A stretch of DNA of 64,000 nt, from contig NW_019775718.1 of the NCBI RefSeq assembly GCF_001039355.2, positions 88,751-152,750 on the forward strand. The letters are read 5' to 3'. Under the pieces are notes generated by a model that saw only the letters and a list, made by a program, of their open reading frames with translations, had not been told where the DNA came from and made no database searches. Positions 50,918 through 62,400 of the stretch are shown piece after piece. The stretch's first letter is position 1; every line of letters begins with the position of its first letter. This DNA comes from Lingula anatina (taxonomy: Eukaryota; Brachiopoda; Lingulata; Lingulida; Lingulidae). Position numbers and translations under genes: made by a program.

Positions 50918-51255
50918 AGTGTTAATTCAACTCATTGGCTCACCACTTAGGGACAGACAAACCGTGGCAAAGATCCTACAGAGCTAAGTTACAGCTTATG
51001 TGAGTTTAGTTGCGTATATATAGATACACCAATTTTAAAATGCTTTTTATTCTGTATCAAGTTATGCGACTATTTAGATTTAAACTAAAATGTGCTGTTT
51101 TTAATATGAAATAATTAACAATATAAATAATGCATGCACTAAGTTAATTGCTTAACGTAAACGGTAAATAAATGACGAGTTTAGTAGAAGGTGAAGGTCA
51201 AAGTAAGGATTGTTGCTGTTCCAGAGAAATTTAGCACGTGTAAAGTGAGAACATA
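50918..51255. promoter_or_regulatory. Divergent promoter region, SLC17A9 (-) and LTV1 (+)
   Basis: Only 338 bases separate the two ATGs, so both 5' UTRs and core promoters must lie here unless a 5' exon was missed. ATTGG at 50934-50938 is a possible CCAAT box, though very close to the SLC17A9 start. Confidence 0.55.
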
Positions 51256-51258
51256 ATG
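51256..51258 (+). CDS. LTV1: LTV1 start exon consisting of ATG only
   Basis: acataATG/gtaagt: the coding part of exon 1 is just the initiator codon, followed at once by a consensus donor. Exon 2 starts ttttttag/CCTGGT (Pro-Gly), as expected after the initiator Met of LTV1 proteins. Confidence 0.85.
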
Positions 51259-53116
51259 GTAAGTTGTTTGTTTAATTTTTTATCACTGATATCCCACTGT
51301 TTTTCAGACAACGACTTCATGTTAAAAGTGCGATACATTTGAGATCAGATTTTCACTACATCTCAAAGTCTTCATAAAATTACTACTCGTGAGTCGTGTA
51401 CTAGTACTACGGTACAGTACAGTACTGGGTACATTTGTACCAGTACTTGTATAGTAGCAATAGTTGCGTGACACTTGGACATGCATGGTAACAAGATTGT
51501 AAATGGCCATTTCTGTCATCTCTAAATTATACAGGTTTCCTGCTGCCATACAAAAAAAGGAAATTATACATTTTTCCAATTAACCTATAATGGCTTTTCG
51601 GATACCTAAATTCTAAAAAGTAAAATGCGCAATCAGCTCAACACAGTGAAATACATTATAGAAACAACACTGGACACATGTAAACACAGGAAACGTTCAA
51701 TCTGAAGAAAACATGTGTTTAGTCATTTCTTTGGTCTCACTGAAGTCATTTTATGCAGACTTTTAGATAGAAGAAAGGGTTTTGGCTTGATTTATTTACA
51801 CAGTGTAAACAAATAAATTATCACACAAATAGTACGTAAGTAGAGTCAAACCTTCTACTTGTTTTTTAGCCTGGTAAAAAGAAAAAGCCTTTTATTGATA
51901 AGAAGAATGCTGTGACCTTTCACCTGGTTCACAGAAGTCAAAAAGATCCCCTACAAGCTGATGAAGATGCTCCAGAAAGGGTGTTGATGCCTGCTAATGA
52001 AAAGGTAGATAAATTATGATAAATATTGATAGTTGATGTAAAGATCAATTGTTTTAGTAGCAACGTGACTTGATGTGATTTGTTTTGATTCCATCTAAAC
52101 ATTGTTATGTTGATGTTGTGACATCTATATCAATTTTCATTCTTTGTTGAAGTTTTAAAAAAAAAAGTTTTCTCAATGATAATGAAGATATCAGCATTTA
52201 ATTTTAAGAATCTTAGATATTGAGCTATATGAGAATTTTGAGTTATTAAAGACTTCCAATTTTTTTTCATTATTCCACAGCACAAACAAGAGGAACAACA
52301 AAAATATGGAATTTTCTTTGATGATGGGTATGATTACATGCAACATCTCAAGGAAGCAAATGAAGCATATGAATTGGAGGCTGTGGGCCCATATAATCCT
52401 TACCTCAGCATGGAAGATGATTTTGAACAAAACTACTATGGCACAGAAGCTAATGAGGGCGAAGAAAATGACAGAAAGGTATATTGTAAAATAAAATTGA
52501 ATTCAAGATATGACGTCAGAGTCACTAAAAATTACTGACTGATACTTGAATAATATTTTCATGGCTTTTACCCTTCTTTTATACAATCATGGCGGTTATG
52601 TGATAAAATGTTGATTTTGCTACTTAAGTTGACTTCATTTACAGGTTAAAATCCAGCTTCCTTCATCTGTGTTTGCTTCTGAAGTTGAAACTGATACTGG
52701 AATGTTGAATAAAGCTGAAACTGTGATAGGTATGAAATAACCAGTTGGTTTGCTTTACATGAATATTTCCATTGGTCTTTTGAAACAATTGCAAATGTGA
52801 TTTATCCACCTAATTTTTATACACTCTTCAAAGTACAGAAGTGAGACCAAAGTTGGGGGGGGGAGCCCTTTCCTGGAAATAAGATAGAGCTGCAGGTGAT
52901 CAGTTTTGGATTGGGAAAAATTAAACAATAAGCATGTGACTTATTTGAAAGTTTTTCTAAATTAACACAGGTCCCAGACCAGACTTGGATCCAGATATAT
53001 TGGCAGCATTGGATGATGATTATGATTTTGACAACCCAGACAACATACTTGAAGATGACTTTGTAACACAGGCCAATACTGCAACAGATAGTGATGACAT
53101 GTGAGTGGGTTTTGTT

Positions 53117-53147
<31 letters not shown>

Positions 53148-55913
53148 CATGACAACCTTTGTCAGTAGGTTTGGTTTCCATGACTTAGACCAAAGAAGTG
53201 AAAGTAATGGTAAATTTTACTGCACAGTCTTAATTTCCAATTAATGTCAAACATTCTTTTAGGCTTAAGAAAGAAAGTGCTTTCTAATTGATTTTGAAAA
53301 TAACCAATACAAATTTAAAGATCTGTCGAGTTTTTACTCTTTCCTTATTTTTCAGCTGTTGATATGTTATATACTGATTGAAGCATGAAAGACAAAAGAT
53401 AAAGCTATTCACATTTCACTTCGTTCCAGATATTGGAAAGGTGATGATGATGAAGAAGAATATTCTGGTAGTGACATAGGCTCAGATGAGCAGTTGTCAG
53501 ATGTTGGAAGTTTGGAAAATTTTGAAACCAAATCTCATTTCACAAATTACTCTATGACATCATCAGTTATAAGGAGGAATGAAGGACTGACTTTGCTGGA
53601 TGATAGATTTGAGCAGGTATTAAAGATATTGTCCTGTTTCATTAGAAGTGCAGATTATTTGGGTTTCTTTACCCACAAGTTTATTATTTTAGCATATGAC
53701 TCTTAGAGCAGTCTTAAGGTATATGTGTAGGCAAGCTTTTTGTCACAAGGGACCAATTAGTAGCATTATCAACCAGTGTGCAAGGTGATTACAGTCAGTG
53801 TTGACTTACCAATCAGGTGCAAAATAGATGGCCAAATTACTTAGTTTTTATCCTATATCAAATCAAAACAGTTCTGGGATTTTGGCTGATTTATAGAATA
53901 TTTGGCTCTGGGCAGGCAGTGTGACTAGTTTGTCACTGAACACCTGTCACAGAGTGTTTGAATATGAGTATGAGAACTGACAAGGCAGAAAAATAATCAT
54001 AAATTTGAAAGCTGCTTGTTTCTGATGGCACACACAATTTGACTTTTGTTTCATCTGAAATTGGCTACTTGAGACTCAAGATGTGTGAAGAGCTAGGATG
54101 TGTTGTTGATCTTTTACCAATAAAGATAACTTTGATTCTTCACCTAAATTATTGCTTTTTATACCAATTTTTTAAGCAGTAGTCTGTCAGTGGGTTGAAT
54201 GTGTATCACCTGTTAATATGCATTTTTTCTTTGTTTCAGTTGTACACAGCATATGGTGATGATGAAATAGGGGCATTGGACAATGAAGATATTGAGGGCA
54301 GGTTGCAACAGGGAAGTGAAGTCCTGAATGATATATTGGACGAATTTGAAAAGCAACAGGCACAAGTGTGAGTGATGCACCCAGTATGAGTGTTATTGAT
54401 TTGATTATTGCATGTTAATCTTATTTTTATTCGTTGTTTATTTCAGTATTTTGAATACGCATGTTTCTGGGTAAGACAATTAAAAAAATGTTTAGGACAT
54501 CTGTATGTAAAGTTAACCTTTTTTTCTGAATAACTTTCTTTCTAGAAAATTAAAAGATGTTATCGAAAAGGGGAAGGATAATGTTGAGATTGAAACAGAC
54601 TCAGAAGAAGATGATGGTGATGATGATTTAGTTAAAATGGTTATGGAGAAGCCAGATGAAAAATGGGACTGTGAGACAATTTTATGTAAGAACACAGTTA
54701 TATTTTGCCTTGTGGTATATATGCAAGTAATGGCTTATTTAGTGTGCTTGAGTCATTGGTCCACGGGTCAGGTTGGCAATGTCATGGTTGAAAGTTTTCA
54801 GGATTATGCCCAATTACAGGATTTGCAGTCTTCATTTTGATTGGTTTTTTCATGTGGTCTAAATGGATTTTCAATTTTCACAACTTTCACCCTTGCAATA
54901 TAAAAGTATTTGAGAATTCCCAATTTCTTATTTCAAGCATTTGTCAAGAGAAAAAGAAGAGTAAAGAAGGTTTAACAGTTATTTCTTTAGTAATTGGATT
55001 TTTATTTCTTTTATAGCCACATATTCTACATTATACAACCATCCAAAAACCATAGAAGAACCTACAAAAAAGGTAAGTGTTGTCATTTTACAATCGGTTA
55101 TATTGATTTTTTTATCTGGAGAAGTTTTATTACTAGTGTGAAATCAATAATTAAGCAACCCATTAAACAATGCTGGAATTTTCTTTTTTACAAAATCCTT
55201 TTATTTTGTTTTCTAGGAAAAAGACATTAAATTTTCAAAGAAGACTGGTATTCCTCTAGGCATCTTACCTCAAAAAGGTTTGACTAAAAAACAATTAGAA
55301 AAAGAGATGGATCATGCAAATAAAGGAGATGTCGCATGTACATACAGGCCTAAAGATGAAAGCACAGATGAAAAGAGAGCCAGGAAGAAGGCAGTCAAAG
55401 AGCAAAGAAAAGTAAGATGAAGCCATAGTGGCAAATCATTTGATGGAAAATTATTTATACATGAGAGCTTGTAATCCATACGTGTCACAGGAAGAACCAG
55501 AGTGCCCACTATTTCACCCAATGAACAGCATTTCATAAGCTTTAATTTTTTTTAAATTATCCTTTTTGCCCTTCCCCCGATATCGAATATCTGCCTCCAA
55601 CCTCCTATATAGATCTGCATGCCCTTGGCACTTGGCATTTTCTAGATTTTTTAAAAGGTCCACTACCATCTGTGCACGTTGAGTTGTCGAAACAGCTGTC
55701 CTGTATGATACAGGAGTATAAGTCTAAATGCTGTTTTTGTCTGTTGTTAATAGTAATGTCCAATACTGCTTTAAATGGAATCCTTTTTTTCTTTTGTAGG
55801 AAAGAAGGGCAGAAAAGAAGGCCAACAAGGTAGCATTCAAAGCTGAACAGATTAGACAAGAAAAAGAACTAATCAATTTACAAAACAACCTACAAGGGGT
55901 AAAAATTGTATAA
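51256..55913 (+). CDS. LTV1: LTV1 40S ribosome biogenesis factor, complete (456 aa)
   Basis: Non-ribosomal factor of late pre-40S particles, needed for small-subunit maturation and export and released after casein kinase 1 phosphorylation in yeast and human. Exons 51256-51258 (ATG only), 51870-52004, 52281-52478, 52645-52729, 52971-53100, 53430-53616, 54240-54367, 54546-54685, 55017-55072, 55217-55411, 55800-55913 join in frame (1371 nt). Diagnostic residues: PGKKKKPFIDKKNAVTFHLV and HRSQKDPL at the N-terminus, FFDDGYDYMQHLKE, ETKSHFTNYSMTSSVIRRNE, DDEIGALDNEDIEG, STYSTLYNHPKTIEEP, and a basic coiled tail [20 protein letters not shown]. Human LTV1 is 475 aa. The final exon is present again at 58820-58933. 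Confidence 0.95.
53117..53149. repeat. Poly(T) tract
   Basis: Run of about 32 T in an LTV1 intron; the Lys-rich minus frame over it is an artefact. Confidence 0.95.
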
Positions 55914-56398
55914 CCAGTGCATGGCTCCAGAAGTTGAAGGCCTTACTTTCAAAAACGTATCATACAACTTTCACACCTCAGATCATGTCAAAAAACATCA
56001 AACTGGTGCTTATTGATGACCACTTTTTGTAGCTCTAATAAGACAAGGGAGAGAGATGGCCCGTTTCTCTATCAAAAGACACCAACTTTGAAGGCCTTTG
56101 ATATTTTTGTCAAACACTGCAAATTTTTCAAAAAGCATATATTATCTGAAATACTTTTTTTTTAAAGTTATTAAAATATGAAATCATTTGTTAGGAGAAT
56201 GAAATCATGCCAATAATATCAAGACGTGGTGTTGCTTTAATGGGATTCAGATGTCTTTTTCCTTTGGTTATCAGCAGTAACTAAATTATAAAAAAATTTG
56301 AAATATCAAATTTACTTTTCCAAGATATTACTTGGAAATACTCTAAATTTTTAACTTGGACCTGTATTTTTCACTTTAAAATTTTGCTTCAAAGTGCT

Positions 56399-56458
56399 TT
56401 TATTTTATTTATTTATTTATTTTTATTATTATTATTTATTTATTTATTTTTATTTTGT
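56399..56458. repeat. (ATTT)n/(ATT)n microsatellite
   Basis: Imperfect tetranucleotide repeat downstream of LTV1; the equivalent in copy B (about 59424-59464) differs in length. Confidence 0.9.
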
Positions 56459-56481
56459 GGATGATAGTATTTTATCTATAA

Positions 56482-56487
56482 AATAAA
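56482..56487 (+). terminator. Candidate LTV1 polyadenylation signal
   Basis: AATAAA about 570 bases after the LTV1 stop; other AATAAA motifs lie nearby, so the choice is uncertain. Confidence 0.25.
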
Positions 56488-57623
56488 ATTATGAAGGTGG
56501 GATCTGACCTTTATTAGTTCAAGACAACCAAAACTAGTATTGGAAGGATTTTATTTTACATATAACAATGTACAGTACCTATGATATACAAATCACTATT
56601 AATAAAATTCATTTTACAGCAAACTACTGTTACAGAATAAAGACATGGACATTTCAGTTTTTCTGCTATTCAGTATATACATGATAATTGTTTGACTTAT
56701 TTCATATTTAAAACTGATGGAATGCAACACAGACAAAGTATAGTTATCACTTGCTAAACCTCATAAATTATAAATCATTTCTAAGAATGAAGTTCTTTCC
56801 CTTCTGATAAAATAATCAGATGTGTGAATGAAAACCACATCTTCAAGTTCCCACAAATAATTAAGATGTGTTACATTTGTGTCATAATGTTGCACTTCCT
56901 AGTTAGCCCGAAGCCCAGCTACGGAAATAAGTTTTGGAAACGGGATGAACACCCTAGTTCAGCAAATGTCAACTAATGCTAATCGCTCGGGCATCTTGTG
57001 CCAAATTATGTACCCCAAATTCACCCATTTGACATCACAGGAGGGTTAAAGAATTGGAGGTGGCAGAAACTTGATCTTTTATCTATAATAACAAATTACT
57101 TGGCAAAATCGATGCACTTTATGCACTTCTAATAAGTCACCACAATGAGAAATAAAAACATAATACTGCTCACAACGAGACAATGACCATTAAATGCTAT
57201 CAATGTATTACAATGCAAAACAATAATGTACTTAACCTGACCAACATCAATGGTGTCTTGTCCATTTGGTACAAGAATTTCTACAGTTGCAATAAAAAAG
57301 GGGAAGTTCACAATTTATTAGTCAAGATCTTACTGATACTTAAAAACTGTACAAAGACAATAGCATGGGCATTTAAAATTCTATGTCTGAGGATTAATTT
57401 ATGTTTATCCCAAGAGAACACACTTCAGAAGATTTCTAGAATCAGTGATATGATTTCTACCATGGGTGGTGTATTTGCAACACATTTGAGCACTGACGTA
57501 GTCCTTTCATTTACATCCTAATGTGGTCCATCTGAACATTTCCAGCCAATTCAATTATTTCCCCGGTCCTGTATTAATTTATATAACTTAATGATAATAT
57601 GCAAAACCTAAAACCATCCCTTA

Positions 57624-57767
57624 TCATTGCCAAAGATTATTTGCCAAAGTTGTCCCTGAGCCCGGGTTTCCCCAGCCACCCCCTCCAGCCATGACCTGGC
57701 CCTGTTGTGGAAAGCCTGCTCCTGCTACTGGCTGACCCATGTTCATATTTGCTAGTTGCTGCTGAAC
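57624..57767 (-). CDS. SMAP1: SMAP last exon, copy A
   Basis: 48 codons including stop, from [13 protein letters not shown] to LANNLWQ. By eye identical to copy B at 60631-60774. Confidence 0.85.
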   Translation of the reverse strand, partial: VQQQLANMNMGQPVAGAGFPQQGQVMAGGGGWGNPGSGTTLANNLWQ

Positions 57768-59429
57768 CTTCAAAGTAAGACCAAACATTGTAGACTATAT
57801 TTACTAAACAATCAAACCAAACTAGAATGTTAAAAGACGGGTCAATTGTTTGTAAAGGTGTACACACTGGGGCATCCCTGGCAATTTAAAGAGTACAAAA
57901 TGCCGATTTTCACTTCATCAAACATGGTACAATTTACCCATGTTCCAACTTGCTTAGTCAAAGCAAATTGGCATTAGCATTTACTTAATGTTCTACCAAT
58001 TAAGATCAGTCATGTTATATGTACAATCCTAATATTATTGACAATACACATTTACTACTGTGTTAAATCTGCCTACCTGCTGTAAATGATACTGCTGTTG
58101 TTGTGGATTGTAACCTCCCATTTGCCCTTGTCCCATCATCATATTCCCACCTGCCATCATATTGGGCTGCATTCCACCTTGCATCCCACCCTGCATGCCT
58201 CCCATCATCATTGACTGCTACAATAACAAATATTAAATGTAGGAACTTTGGTTTTATTATTAAGTCCTGGCACCTATTTTACAGTGGGTAATTTACATAT
58301 GAATCCACTGAGGAACCTGCTAGACAGAGGCAATGAAAAACCTGTGTTTTTATTGTAGTATATTTTATTGTAGTATTTCACAAAACTGGCTAACAAATTT
58401 TTTCCCAGGTTAAAATTCAACAAGGAGGGCTTGCACTGTAAATTAAACCCAAAACATTCACCATGGTGCATACTTTTTTCCACATTCTATGCAGGCCCTA
58501 AAATGAACATATAATTAAGTGCCCNGAGGCACTGAAACCTAATGAACAGCATTTCAGAAGCTTTAATTTTTTTAAAAATTATCCTTTTTGCCCTTCCCCC
58601 CATATCGAATATCTGCCTCCAACCTCCTATATAGATCTGCATGCCCTTGGCACTTGGCATTTTCTAGATTTTTTAAAAGGTCCACTACCATCTGTGCATG
58701 TTGAGTTGTTGAAACAGCCGCCTGTATGATACAGGAGTATAAGTCTAACTGCTGTTTTTGTCTGTTGTTAATAGTAATGTCAAATGCTGCTTAAAACAGA
58801 ATCCTTTTTTCTTTTGTAGGAAAGAAGGGCAGAAAAGAAGGCCAACAAGGTAGCATTCAAGGCTGAGCAGATTAGACAAGAAAAAGAATTAATCAATTTA
58901 CAAAACAACCTACAAGGGGTAAAAATTGTATAACCAGTGCATGGCTCCAGAAGTTGAAGGCCTTACTTTCAAAAACATGTATCACACAACTTGCACACCT
59001 CATATCATGTCAAAAAACATCAAACTGGTGCTTTATAATGTACACTTTTTGGAACTCTAATAAGACAAGGGAGAGATGGGGCCTGTTTTTCTATCAAAAG
59101 ACACAAACTTTGAAGGCCTTTGATATTTTTGTCAAACGCTGCAAATTTTTCAAAAAGCATATATTATCTGAAATACTTTTTTTAAAAAGTTATTAAAATA
59201 TGAAATCATTTGTTAGGAGAATGAAATCATGTCGATAATATCAAGACGTGGTGTTGCTTTAATGGGATTCAGATGTCTTTTTCCTTTGGTTATCAGCAGT
59301 AACTTAATTATAAAAAAAATTGAAATATCAAATTTACTTTTCCAAGATATTACTTGGATATATTCTTAATTTTTAACTTGGACCTGTATTTTTCACTTTA
59401 AAATTTTGCTGCAAAGTGCTTTTATTTTA

Positions 59430-59460
<31 letters not shown>

Positions 59461-62400
59461 TATTTTTTGGATGATAGTATTTTATCTATAAAATAAAATT
59501 ATGAAGGTGGGATCTGACTTTTATTAGTCCAAGATAACCAAAACTAGTATTGGAAGGATTTTATTTTACATATAACAATGTACAGTACCTATGATATACA
59601 AATCGCTATTAATAAAATTCATTTTACAACAAACTACTGTTACAGAATAAAGAAATGGACATTTCAGTTTTTCTGCTATTCATTATATACATGATAATTC
59701 TTTGACTTATTTCATGTTTAAAACTGATGGAATGCAACACGGACAAAGTATAGTTATCGCTTGCTAAACCTCAAATTATAAAGCATTTCCAAGAATGAAG
59801 TTCTTTCCGTTCTGATAAAAAAATTAGATGTGTGAATGAAAACCACTTCTTCAAGTTCCCACAAATAATTAAGATGTGTTACATTTGTATCATTATGTTG
59901 CACTACCTAGTTAGCCCGAAGCCCAGCTACGGAAATAAGTTTTGGAAACAGGATAACACCCTAGTTCAGCAAATGTCAACTAATGCTAATCACTCAGGCA
60001 TCTTATGCCAAATTATGTACCCCAAATTCACCCATTTGACATCACAGGAGAGTTAAAGAATTGGAGGTGGCAGAAACTTGATCTTTTATCTATAATAACA
60101 AATTACTTGGCAAAATCGATGCACTTTATGCACTTCTAATAAGTCACCACAATGAGAAATAAAAACATAATACTGCTCACACCGAGACAATGACCATTAA
60201 ATGCTATCAATGTATTACAATGCAAAACTATAATGTACTTAACCTGACCAACATCAATGGTGTCTTGTCCATTTGGTACAAGAATTTCTACAGTTGCAAT
60301 AAAAAAGGGGAAGTTCACAATTTATTAGTCAAGATCTTACTGATACTTAAAAACTGTACAAAGACAATAGCATGGGCATTTAAAATTCTATGTCTGAGGA
60401 TTAATTTATGTTAATCCCAAGAGAACACACTTCAGAAGATTTCTAGAATCAGTGATATGATTTCTACCATGGGTGGTGTATTTGCAACACATTTGAGCAC
60501 TGATGTAGTCCTTTCATTTACATCCTAATGTGGTCCATCTGAACATTCCCAGCCAATTCAATTATTTCCCCGGTCCTGTATTAATTTATATAACTTAATG
60601 ATAATATGCAAAACCTAAAACCATCACTTATCATTGCCAAAGATTATTTGCCAAAGTTGTCCCTGAGCCCGGGTTTCCCCAGCCACCCCCTCCAGCCATG
60701 ACCTGGCCCTGTTGTGGAAAGCCTGCTCCTGCTACTGGCTGACCCATGTTCATATTTGCTAGTTGCTGCTGAACCTTCAAAGTAAGACCAAACATTGTAG
60801 ACTATATTTACTAAACAATCAAATCAAACTAGAATGTTAAAAGACGGGTCAATTGTTTGTAAAGGTGTACAAACTGGGGCATCCCTGGCAATTTAAAGAG
60901 TAAAAAATGCCGATTTTCACTTCTGAACCATCAAACATGGTACAATTTAGCCATGTTCTAACTTGCTTAGTCAAAGCAAATTGGCATTAGCATTTACTTA
61001 ATATTCTACCAATTAAGATCAGTCATGTAGTATGTAAAATCCTAATATTATTGACAATACACATTTACTACTGTGTTGAATCTGCCTACCTGCTGTAAAT
61101 GATACTGCTGTTGTTGTGGATTGTAACCTCCCATTTGCCCTTGTCCCATCATCATATTCCCACCTGCCATCATGTTGGGCTGCATTCCACCTTGCATCCC
61201 ACCCTGCATGCCTCCCATCATCATAGACTGCTACAATAACAAATGTGAAATGTATTAACTTTGGTTTACTTATTAAGTTCTGGCACCTATTTTACAGTGG
61301 GTAATTTACATATGAAACCACTGAGGAACCTGCTAGACAGAGGCAATGAAAAACTTGTGCTTTTATTGTAGTATATTTTATTGTAGTATTTCACAAAGTT
61401 GGCTAACAAATTTTTTCCTGGGTTAAAATTCAACAAGGAGGGCATCCACTGTAAACTAGAGGATCAGAGAGNAAAAAAAATACAAAACTGCACAAAGAAT
61501 GTTCCTCCAGGATGCAGATTCCTACAGCTGATAAACTAAAATAATTTTTTTCATTTAACAAGAAGAATCAACTCTGACCTGGCACCCCAAACATCTGCTG
61601 TTGTGGGGGTGGAGCACCTGATCCATACAAAGCTAAAATGGATTCTTTCGTTGATTTGGATTTTTCTTCCACATTATTTGTATTGTCTTTCAATAAACTG
61701 TCTCCAAATAAATCATTATTCTGTTGTGCTTCTGTCTGTGGCTGCTGTTGCTGTGTTGGCTGGGACTGTGATGGAGGACCGCCCAAGAAATCACCAAAGA
61801 GATCAGAACTCGAGGATGATGCTGGAGCTGAAGGTGTATCTGGGGAAAAAAAGGGTCACACAAATAATTCAAATGTGCATCATCTCTTCTTTTTTAACAT
61901 CATGCCAAGAAAAATTTCGAAGCAAAAAGACTTCAATAAAGTAAACTATGAGTTACATTAGATGAAGATGCCCTACCTAAACCTAATAAGTCATCAGTAT
62001 TAGAGGCTTGCTTTGCCTTTGGTGGTTCTTGCTTGGCAGCAGAAACCTCTCCATTTGTCATCACTGCACCTGCAGGTTTGGCACTACTATTTGGCCTTGC
62101 GGTCTGAAATAAAAATCGACTTGATAGAGTAAAAATAAATGGAAAGTATTCTGTATCATGGGATCATCTTAATTTTACCTCAATATCTTCTTAGATGGAG
62201 AAATACATATTTGAGAAACTATAAAAAAGTGCTTATTTCAACGTGATGAAATATTCTTGGGCAAAACAACAAAGTTTACCTCTGACTCTAAGAGTATGAA
62301 TAGATGATCATTCCACAAAGATTACAAACATTTTGCATGCACTTATACTTACAGCATTTAACTGCACTGGATTTGCTTTAGGTTTAGGCCTTTCTTTCTT

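Larger units (their letters stand above)
55520..58445. repeat. Duplicated segment, copy A
   Basis: About 2.9 kb, nearly identical to 58541-61456. It holds LTV1 exon 11 and the last two SMAP exons with their intron. Similarity stops at about 58445, 80 bases before the N at 58525. Confidence 0.95.
58541..61456. repeat. Duplicated segment, copy B, between two N positions
   Basis: Nearly identical copy of 55520-58445 in the same orientation, lying between the Ns at 58525 and 61472. The exon differences found are all synonymous; non-coding parts carry scattered substitutions and small indels. Consistent with an unmerged allele or a recent tandem duplication. Confidence 0.95.

Noticed and set aside
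52962-53150. Minus frame starting with a poly-Lys run
   Set aside because: Antisense of an LTV1 exon plus a poly(T) tract.
57129-57311. 60-codon minus frame repeated at 60136-60318
   Set aside because: Conserved only because it lies in the duplicated segment; it is the 3' region of SMAP, with no family match.
58820-58933. A second LTV1 gene
   Set aside because: Only the last exon is present; it belongs to the 2.9-kb duplicated segment.
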